Assembly (NCBI GenBank): GCA_028712345.1
Contig: JAQTQF010000054.1
Coordinates: 1 to 9,300, forward strand
Source of the DNA: Phycisphaerae bacterium
Lineage (GTDB): Bacteria > Planctomycetota > Phycisphaerae > Sedimentisphaerales > UBA12454
Direction: 5' to 3'
DNA: 9,300 bases
The notes under the pieces are model-generated. The model was not told where the DNA came from, made no database searches, and was given only the letters and a program-made list of their open reading frames with translations. Of the stretch, positions 4,462-9,300 are shown piece after piece (positions within the stretch are counted from its first letter, which is position 1; every line of letters begins with the position of its first letter). The position numbers and the translations under genes were made by a program.

Positions 4462-6084
4462 TTAGGGGGGAGGGGCGTTTTTGTGGAACAGAGCACCTTC
4501 GACATCTTGTTGGCCGTGGCGTTCTGCGATTGCCTGATAGAATGCAATATCAAACCCGCCGGCATCAATCATCTGCTTGTACTCGTCGCCGGTAGCGATA
4601 ACCCATATGCCGAGATCGTATTTTTTGCGGACATCATTAATCTCATAAATTTCGGGAACAGTTCTGCCTACATAATGGACCGTTCTGGCTGAGACATAAT
4701 TGTATGCGATGATGTCTTTACCGTCGTTTGCGAGCTGACCGGCCTTGACGGAAAAATCTCTTGAGGGATTATTATAATCAAACGGGTCGATGAAGTAAAC
4801 GAAAGCGGCCATAAGGATTGCACAGTAGCCGACAAAGAGCAGGGTGGTTGCGGCGATCTTTTTATTTGTCTGGAAAAGAAAAATGACAATCGCAAGAGTG
4901 ATTAACAGCATCATTATAGTATGGACTGCCGGCCAGATAACGGATTGCTGTTTTGTAAATGCCCAGTATAAGAGTCCCGCCCCTCCGGCAAGAGCGGCGA
5001 TGATATGGCAAGTGAAAAGAGTCTTTACCTGTTTGAGATTAAAGGCCTTCCGCTCGAATATCATATCGTGAAGGCATATCCCTGCCAATATACAGAATGC
5101 GGGGAATGCCGAGAGGATATAGTGCTGTCGTTTTCCGCCAGAGATGCTCATAACAACGACCTGTACAACGAACCATATCCATAGATACCACATTACAGGC
5201 CTTTTCCGCTCCCATATCGAGTAGAACGGCGATAAAATAGCGTAGGGCACAAACGCCGAGAATGGTGCCGAAAACAGAAATAAAACGCCAAGATAATACC
5301 ACACGGGCTTGTGCCCGGAAGCGTAATCGCCTGCAAACCTGTCAACGAATTCTCTCTTCCAGAACATAAGACCTTCCGGTGCTCTCGAAGCGACCATAAT
5401 CGGCCAGGGCATAAATATTATCAGAAAAAGAATTGGCCCGATTATCGGCATTGCGTCTTTGATTTTTTTCCACTGGCGAAAGACGGCGATATAAACAAGA
5501 ATCGGCGGGACCACCAAAGCAAGCGGGGCCGGCCCCTTGGCCAGCATCCCCAGAGAAAAACTGAGCCAGAAAATGAGCATATACCAGATGCGCTGGCGGG
5601 ACGATTGCGTGCGCATTGCCGCGTAGAAACTCAGCATCGAGATTGTTACAAACGAACAAAGCGCTATTTCAGGCCGGGCACAATGAGAATATCTGACAAA
5701 CGCGATAGTCGATGCCCAGACGGCAGTTGAAATCACTGCAATAGGCAAACCAAGCCATTGTGAGACGAAGTAGAGAATCGCCGCGGCAGAAAGAACGGCC
5801 AAAACTGCGCTCGGCAGCCGTGATGAAAACTCATCGACTTTGCCGGTTACTTTTGCGACGGAGGCTACGAGCCAATAGCAGAGTGGCGTTTTTTGCAGGC
5901 GCTGTTCGCCGTTGAATCTCGGCAAAACCCAGTCGTTTGTTTCGAGCATCTCGCGAGCAGTTACCGATACGAGACATTCGTGATTGTTCAATGTGCCGCT
6001 GCCCAGCGACCAGAAGGAGATAATTGCCGCAAACGCCAGCGGGGCGATTATTAAAAGCAGATTTGTTTTTCTTGAGTCCATCAT
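4462..6084 (-). CDS. ArnT/PMT-type glycosyltransferase (GT39-like), multi-pass membrane protein
   Basis: Predicted inner-membrane enzyme that transfers a sugar from a polyprenyl-phosphate donor to an acceptor on the outer face; acceptor unknown. At 540 residues it is of normal length. After the first helix (residues 8-27) the periplasmic loop carries NNHECLVSVTAREMLETNDW (33-52), in which E36 matches the catalytic-loop acidic residue of ArnT. It is followed by PRFNGEQRLQKTPLCYWL, the family's 'P..NG....KPPL.YW' pattern with T for the first P. Further marks are ARPE (136-139), MLAKGPAPLAL (180-190) and GGKRQHYILSAFPAF (316-330). About 10-12 hydrophobic helices are followed by a soluble C-terminal domain from about 435. 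The ATG at 6084 overlaps the rsmE TGA as ATGA, implying translational coupling. It is the last gene of the ribH run. Exact substrate is not predictable. Confidence 0.85.
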   Translation of the reverse strand: MMDSRKTNLLLIIAPLAFAAIISFWSLGSGTLNNHECLVSVTAREMLETNDWVLPRFNGEQRLQKTPLCYWLVASVAKVTGKVDEFSSRLPSAVLAVLSAAAILYFVSQWLGLPIAVISTAVWASTIAFVRYSHCARPEIALCSFVTISMLSFYAAMRTQSSRQRIWYMLIFWLSFSLGMLAKGPAPLALVVPPILVYIAVFRQWKKIKDAMPIIGPILFLIIFMPWPIMVASRAPEGLMFWKREFVDRFAGDYASGHKPVWYYLGVLFLFSAPFSAFVPYAILSPFYSIWERKRPVMWYLWIWFVVQVVVMSISGGKRQHYILSAFPAFCILAGICLHDMIFERKAFNLKQVKTLFTCHIIAALAGGAGLLYWAFTKQQSVIWPAVHTIMMLLITLAIVIFLFQTNKKIAATTLLFVGYCAILMAAFVYFIDPFDYNNPSRDFSVKAGQLANDGKDIIAYNYVSARTVHYVGRTVPEIYEINDVRKKYDLGIWVIATGDEYKQMIDAGGFDIAFYQAIAERHGQQDVEGALFHKNAPPP

Positions 6085-6824
6085 ATTTTTTGTTCCTTTG
6101 AATCCCTTTTCGCCGCCAGAATAGAGGCAATTGCCATTGCTGCCGTTTCAATTCTCAATATCGTATCAGTAAGCCGTACGGGTACAGCATTTATTTTTTT
6201 GAGCATATCTTCTTCCCAATCCGTCAAGCCGCCTTCAGGACCGACGAATGCGATAATATCCTGTTCGCCAAAATCCAGATTCATAATAGATTCCGCCCCA
6301 TCTGTCAAAGAACCGAAAATTATTTTTGCGTCCGGATAAAGCTTGCCCAATTCCTCTGCAGCGTTTGGAAAATTCCTCGGCTCGTCGATGACAGGCAGAA
6401 AATTGCGTTCGCACTGTTTTGCCGATTCTATTGTGAGCAGTTCATATCTTCTCAAGGCGTTTTTGCCTTCCACCTGTTTTACAGTGCGTTCGAAAATTAC
6501 CGGCCTAATCCTGTCGATGCCCAGTTCCGTGCATTTTGAGATTATCAGCTCAAATCTCTGACCTTTAGCGACACTGGGGGCGATAATAATTCTTTGATTT
6601 TCACGGGACTTACAGATATTTAAAGATTGGATTTTTAATTGGGTTTTGTCTTTTGAGATTTTTTCTACGACTGCCTCGGCAACCGCTCCTTTACCGTCGA
6701 ATAACTCCACGGTATCGCCTATCGAAAGTCTTAAAACTTTTGTCAAATGGCGGGACTGAACATCACAGAGGAAGACATCACCGCAGGGTTCGATTGTTTC
6801 GCAAAAGAATCTCACAGTTCTCAT
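6081..6824 (-). CDS. rsmE: 16S rRNA (uracil(1498)-N3)-methyltransferase RsmE
   Basis: SPOUT-class enzyme that methylates N3 of U1498 of 16S rRNA, using S-adenosylmethionine, in the assembled 30S subunit. The 247-residue length is normal. An N-terminal PUA-like part (HLTKVLRLSIGDTVELFDGK, 26-45) precedes KGQRFELIISKCTELGIDRI (88-107) and AKQCERNFLP (135-144). The trefoil-knot SAM site is formed by VGPEGG (194-199) and LTDTILRIETAA (218-229). Its ATG shares ATGA with the parA stop upstream, and its own TGA shares ATGA with the glycosyltransferase start, so it is sandwiched with 4-nt overlaps at each end. Confidence 0.95.
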   Translation of the reverse strand: MRTVRFFCETIEPCGDVFLCDVQSRHLTKVLRLSIGDTVELFDGKGAVAEAVVEKISKDKTQLKIQSLNICKSRENQRIIIAPSVAKGQRFELIISKCTELGIDRIRPVIFERTVKQVEGKNALRRYELLTIESAKQCERNFLPVIDEPRNFPNAAEELGKLYPDAKIIFGSLTDGAESIMNLDFGEQDIIAFVGPEGGLTDWEEDMLKKINAVPVRLTDTILRIETAAMAIASILAAKRDSKEQKI

Positions 6825-7669
6825 ACAGTGGGATTGTTAATTTCAATAGTTTCGGTTTGCCGTGTCTCTGCCGGGCTATCGTTGGACTGTCCCTGCAGAT
6901 ATTTTGCTATCATACGGTAATCCTCGGCTCCATTGCAAGCAGGCTCGTATTCGAAAATTGTTTTGCCGTAACTGGGCGCCTCGGCAAGTTTGATATTCCT
7001 TCGTACAAAAACAGGGATAATCTCTGCCTTGCTCCATGGGCAATCGGTTTTTCTTGCGTTGGCAAGAAAACGGTCGATATCATTTTTTACTTCTTCGGAA
7101 AGCGAGGTTCTGCTGTCGAACATACACAAAAGAACGCCGCTGACGGTCAGTACGGGATTTATTCTCCTGCTTACAAGCGAGACTGTCTGGAGCAGTTTTC
7201 CCAGTCCCTGCAGAGCGAGGAAGTGCGGCTGAAGCGGAATAATTACCTCTTCGGCGGCGGCTAGCGAGTTAAGCGTTAAAAGGCTCAGAGAAGGCGGACA
7301 GTCTATCAGCAGGTAATCGAAATCCTGTTTACTTCTCGCTATTGCCTCACGGAAGATGGTTTCTCTGCCGACGACGCTTACTAATTCGCTTTCCGCACCG
7401 ACTAAATGGATGTTTGCGCCGAGCAGAAAAAGATTCGGCCTTGTTTCAATTAAGCATTCGTCGAATTGAGCCGAACCGGTCAGAAGTTTATATGTTCCGG
7501 CTTCGATGCTGTCCGGCTCTACGCCGAGATGAATTGTAAGATGTGATTGCGGGTCGAAGTCGGCCACGACTACCCTTGCGCCGTCTTCAGCGAGAGCGGC
7601 GGCTATATTAACAACCGAGGTTGTTTTTCCTACTCCGCCTTTCTGGTTAAGCATTGCTATTTTACGCAT
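6821..7669 (-). CDS. parA: ParA/Soj-family partition-type ATPase (no ParB in view)
   Basis: Deviant-Walker ATPase of the ParA/MinD superfamily. Members dimerise on ATP, bind DNA non-specifically and position DNA or protein cargo. The 282-residue protein starts with QKGGVGKTT (9-17; signature Lys10 and P-loop Lys15). It continues with the A' motif ADFDPQ (36-41) and Walker B LLIDCPPS (120-127), all intact. A polar tail of about 20 residues (NDSPAETRQTETIEINNPTV) ends it. The ATG overlaps the nusB stop by 8 bases and the TGA overlaps rsmE by 4, so it is translated as part of a housekeeping operon. No parB or parS-like site is recognisable here, so chromosome segregation is only one option; positioning another cargo is also possible. 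Symbol given by family only. Confidence 0.88.
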   Translation of the reverse strand: MRKIAMLNQKGGVGKTTSVVNIAAALAEDGARVVVADFDPQSHLTIHLGVEPDSIEAGTYKLLTGSAQFDECLIETRPNLFLLGANIHLVGAESELVSVVGRETIFREAIARSKQDFDYLLIDCPPSLSLLTLNSLAAAEEVIIPLQPHFLALQGLGKLLQTVSLVSRRINPVLTVSGVLLCMFDSRTSLSEEVKNDIDRFLANARKTDCPWSKAEIIPVFVRRNIKLAEAPSYGKTIFEYEPACNGAEDYRMIAKYLQGQSNDSPAETRQTETIEINNPTV

Positions 7670-8087
7670 CTTTATCCGCTTCCGATTTGTTTTTTATGTA
7701 TATTGCGTCAAGCACTCCGTTAACGAAGCCGGGCGACGATTCTGCGCTGAACTTTTTAGCAAGTTCAATTGCTTCGTTAATAACCACCTTTGCAGGGATG
7801 TCCTTGCAATACATCAATTGATAGGTTCCGAGCCGTAGAATGCTTCTGTCGACCTGATTTAGCCGGCTCAATTCCCATTTTGCCGCTGCGGAGGTAATCA
7901 GACCGTCGCACTCAGCGATTTTTTCCCACAGGCCTTTCGTCCATTTGCTTGCGAGCTGACGAATCATAAGGTCTTCAGCATTTTCCAAAAAGAATCTATC
8001 GAGCGTTTCAAGTCCGCCGGCACCCTGCACATCGAGATGACAGGCGGCCTGCATTACCAATTCTCTTGCTTTGGTTCTTCTATCCAT
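7662..8087 (-). CDS. nusB: Transcription antitermination factor NusB
   Basis: All-helical RNA-binding protein that pairs with NusE (S10) on boxA RNA and supports rRNA antitermination. The 141-residue length is typical. The N-terminal RRTKARELVMQAACHLDV (3-20) matches the basic first helix. The C-terminal signature VDRSILRLGTYQLMY, then IPAKVVINEAIELAKKFSAE and PGFVNGVLDAI, is unmistakable. The ATG at 8087 has no evident Shine-Dalgarno. It follows ribH by 64 bases, with no terminator between, in the ribH-nusB order seen in many bacteria. The stop TAA lies inside the parA start region (8-base overlap). Confidence 0.95.
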   Translation of the reverse strand: MDRRTKARELVMQAACHLDVQGAGGLETLDRFFLENAEDLMIRQLASKWTKGLWEKIAECDGLITSAAAKWELSRLNQVDRSILRLGTYQLMYCKDIPAKVVINEAIELAKKFSAESSPGFVNGVLDAIYIKNKSEADKDA

Positions 8088-8151
8088 GGCCAGGCGGAAC
8101 TAATCTTTCTTCACTTTTTAATTCTTTCAGTTTTTTACAATCGGGTATCGA

Positions 8152-8619
8152 CTATTTTATCTGACTCAGTACATCAACCATTTCCATCGCGCTTACAGCA
8201 GCGTTTGCACCGGCATTGCCTGATTTGGTCCCTGCTCGTTCAATTGCCTGTTCAATGGTTTCACAGGTTACAATTCCAAAGATAGCCGGTACACCGGTGT
8301 CGTAGTTTATCTGGCTGACGCCTCTGCTTACCTGCTGGCAGACATAATCGTAGTGATTGGTTTGGCCGCGGATAACAGTACCGAGGCAGATAATTGCATC
8401 AGCTTTTCCGCCGGCGGCAAGTTTTTTCGCAGCGGGCGTTATCTCAATTGCTCCCGGTACCCAAATGATTGTAATCTGTTCATCGGAGGCGCCGTGTCTT
8501 TGCAGCGCATCGATTGCGCCGTCGAGAAGTTTGGCCGTAATGAAGTCGTTGAATCGGCTCACGACTATCGCGTACTTAGCTTTACCGGCGCTTAATTTAC
8601 CTTTTATCTGCTTTATCAT
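8152..8619 (-). CDS. ribH: 6,7-dimethyl-8-ribityllumazine synthase (RibH)
   Basis: Penultimate enzyme of riboflavin synthesis; condenses 5-amino-6-ribitylaminouracil with 3,4-dihydroxy-2-butanone 4-phosphate. The usual oligomer is a pentamer or 60-mer shell. The 155-residue length is standard. Motifs in order: SRFN (21-24), WVPGAIEI (53-60), CLGTVIRGQTNHYDYV (78-93) with catalytic His89 (His88 of the B. subtilis enzyme), PAIFGIVTCETIEQAIERAG (111-130) with phosphate-binding Arg128, and AVSAMEM. First gene of the minus-strand run; ATG at 8619 with AGGAG 9 nt upstream and a promoter just beyond. No FMN riboswitch consensus is seen in the short leader. Confidence 0.97.
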   Translation of the reverse strand: MIKQIKGKLSAGKAKYAIVVSRFNDFITAKLLDGAIDALQRHGASDEQITIIWVPGAIEITPAAKKLAAGGKADAIICLGTVIRGQTNHYDYVCQQVSRGVSQINYDTGVPAIFGIVTCETIEQAIERAGTKSGNAGANAAVSAMEMVDVLSQIK

Positions 8620-8628
8620 AATTCTTTG

Positions 8629-8633
8629 CTCCT
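8629..8633 (-). promoter_or_regulatory. Shine-Dalgarno of ribH
   Basis: AGGAG on the minus strand, 9 nt before the ribH ATG and within an A-rich stretch. It is the clearest RBS of the operon; the downstream genes rely on overlap or lack an SD. Confidence 0.75.
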
Positions 8634-8657
8634 TTTTTTTCTCGTAATTAACACAGC

Positions 8658-8686
8658 ATTATAAGACCAAGAGCCGCCTTTTTCCA
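8658..8686 (-). promoter_or_regulatory. Sigma70-type promoter of the ribH-nusB-parA-rsmE-GT run
   Basis: A perfect -10 TATAAT (8663-8658) stands 17 bp from TGGAAA (8686-8681), which matches four of six bases of the TTGACA -35. Transcription would start near 8651, leaving a leader of about 30 nt that contains the ribH SD. No other promoter is evident before the later genes. Confidence 0.65.
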
Positions 8687-8769
8687 GTAATAAGGCTTTT
8701 TCCTGAATCCCTCAAAGAAACAGCCCTGAACGGTCGACTTTGTAACCATCTTTATTCTAAGGGGTTAAA

Positions 8770-8781
8770 GGAAATATTTCC
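8770..8781. promoter_or_regulatory. 12-bp perfect palindrome, possible operator
   Basis: GGAAATATTTCC is its own reverse complement and sits about 85 bases upstream of the ribH -35 and 190 bases before the TPR gene's -10. Such symmetric A/T-centred sites often bind dimeric repressors, but position and role are inferred only. Confidence 0.3.
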
Positions 8782-8882
8782 ACTTAAATTCTTTGCTTAA
8801 ATGTTTTTTTTACTGCCCCGATTTGGCGCCTAAGCCGGAACAGATTTGTGCCGATTTTTAAAACGAACAAAGCATTGAAACG

Positions 8883-8908
8883 GTCACCCTGAGCGAAGCG
8901 AAGGGTCT
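8883..8908. repeat. Short dispersed palindromic repeat, variant 3 (gtcaccctgagcgaagcgaa type)
   Basis: ACCCT (8886-8890) pairs with AGGGT (8902-8906) around GAGCGAAGCGA, which has a small GC/GC self-match. From memory this text recurs in intergenic DNA of many bacterial phyla. It stands 12 bases before repeat variant 2 copy B, a composite arrangement. Confidence 0.65.
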
Positions 8909-8920
8909 ATGCCGAGAAAA

Positions 8921-8960
8921 AACGAGATTCTTCGTTCGCCAGCGGCGAATTCAGAATGAC
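8921..8960. repeat. Short dispersed palindromic repeat, variant 2 (copy B)
   Basis: Matches the copy at 3546-3585 in 39 of 40 bases; the sole difference is the loop base (A at 8941 against T). Stem arms ATTCT/AGAAT and TTCGCC/GGCGAA are intact. It ends only 12 bases before the extended -10 element of the TPR gene. Confidence 0.85.
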
Positions 8961-8971
8961 GAATCGTGTTT

Positions 8972-8980
8972 TGGGATAAT
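8972..8980 (+). promoter_or_regulatory. Extended -10 promoter for the TPR gene
   Basis: TGGGATAAT, that is TG-N-GATAAT, is an extended -10 with five of six matches to TATAAT. No good -35 is present at 16-18 bp spacing, where the tail of the repeat lies. Start would be near 8987, about 14 nt before the ATG. GGAG (8992-8995) lies 5 nt before ATG 9001. Confidence 0.45.
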
Positions 8981-9000
8981 CGCTTAGTTATGGAGATATT

Positions 9001-9300
9001 ATGAATTTCTACAACGGATTTGAGCCTTTTGAGCAGGACGACCAGCCCAATCCCTGGAGCAGCGCCGAGCAGAAAGCGATGAAAGCCTTTGCCCTTTACG
9101 AGGATGGCCTGATGAAGGAGGCCCTTGTCGCGATGAATGAGGCGATTGAAATAAATCCCGCCAACGATAGATGGCATTTCAACAAGGCTCTTACTCTCGA
9201 TGCGATGAACAGATTTGACGAGGCGATAGCGGAATTCAAACTTGCTCTGGAACTGAATCCGAACGACATCGAAACGCTCAACTGCCTGGCTGTGGATTAT
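9001..9300 (+). CDS. Tetratricopeptide-repeat protein, N-terminal part (3' end outside window)
   Basis: The frame is open from ATG 9001 to the last base (100 residues visible) and has GGAG 5 nt upstream. After a polar N-terminus (MNFYNGFEPFEQDDQPNPW) there are two TPR units. The first is about residues 23-55 (QKAMKAFALYEDGLMKEALV... AIEINPAN) and the second about 57-89 (WHFNKALTLDAMNRFDEAIA... ALELNPND). A third starts at 90 (IETLNCLAVDY). The pattern of small residues and the closing '.L.LNPND' are standard for TPR helix pairs, which act as protein-protein scaffolds. No signal peptide is seen, so it is probably cytoplasmic. The rest, and any catalytic domain, cannot be judged. It is transcribed away from ribH. 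Confidence 0.85.
   Translation, partial: MNFYNGFEPFEQDDQPNPWSSAEQKAMKAFALYEDGLMKEALVAMNEAIEINPANDRWHFNKALTLDAMNRFDEAIAEFKLALELNPNDIETLNCLAVDY

Larger units (their letters stand above)
8620..9000. other. Divergent intergenic region between ribH and the TPR gene
   Basis: This 381-bp gap holds, from left to right: the ribH SD and promoter, a direct repeat of roughly gcctttttcc (8676-8703), the palindrome at 8770-8781, two CTTAAAT units (8783-8802), and two dispersed palindromic repeats (8883-8908 and 8921-8960). The promoter and RBS of the plus-strand TPR gene follow. No coding sequence is supported here. Confidence 0.6.

Noticed and set aside
8620..8760. FMN riboswitch upstream of ribH
   Set aside because: No RFN consensus blocks are visible, and the predicted promoter leaves only about 30 nt of leader, too short for the aptamer.
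8884..9177. Minus-strand ORF over the right-hand repeats and TPR start
   Set aside because: It overlaps the clear TPR frame and contains the same repeat-derived peptide, so it is not a gene.

Overview
This window most likely comes from a Planctomycetota chromosome, probably the Phycisphaerae/Sedimentisphaerales side. That placement is an inference from gene types and texture: an HNH/AP2-domain endonuclease, dispersed short palindromic repeats of the kind that produce spurious 'HSEFAAGERRISF' peptides, moderate GC, and a ribH-nusB-parA-rsmE cluster. No rRNA or tRNA is present to confirm it.

Layout. (1) Bases 1-2199, plus strand: the C-terminal about 70% of a CusA-type Cu(I)/Ag(I) RND efflux pump, open at the left edge, with the three metal-coordinating methionines preserved. 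(2) 2200-2526: a gene-free leader with two hairpins. The second is a long nested inverted repeat whose 3' arm contains the ribosome binding site of the next gene. (3) 2527-2799: a small winged-helix-like protein that stops exactly where an IS200/IS605-like element begins. (4) 2802-3331: that element, with a hairpin at each end and a Y1 transposase gene split by a -1 frameshift at a run of seven Cs. (5) 3332-3650: a repeat island with several families of short palindromes and degenerate repeats. Its last hairpin serves as the terminator of the convergent gene. (6) 3651-4226, minus strand: an HNH/AP2 homing-type endonuclease. (7) 4227-4461: gene-free, with nested inverted repeats. (8) 8619 down to 4462, minus strand: a five-gene run ribH - nusB - parA - rsmE - GT39 glycosyltransferase. 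The last four genes overlap by 8, 4 and 4 bases, so they are probably translationally coupled. A good sigma70-type promoter and Shine-Dalgarno lie upstream of ribH. (9) 8620-9000: a divergent intergenic region with promoters for both sides, a 12-bp palindrome and two dispersed repeats; one of these is a 39/40 match to a copy at 3546-3585. (10) 9001-9300, plus strand: the start of a TPR protein that runs off the right edge.

How the parts relate. The right half is ordinary housekeeping: riboflavin pathway (RibH), transcription antitermination (NusB), ribosome methylation (RsmE), an orphan ParA ATPase without ParB in view, and a membrane glycosyltransferase. The left half is accessory: metal efflux followed by mobile and repeat DNA. 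I do not see a clear new defence or biosynthetic system. The most notable signals are the slippery-heptamer frameshift in the transposase, the RBS-sequestering long hairpin, the repeat-derived terminator, and an orphan ParA locked by overlaps between nusB and rsmE.
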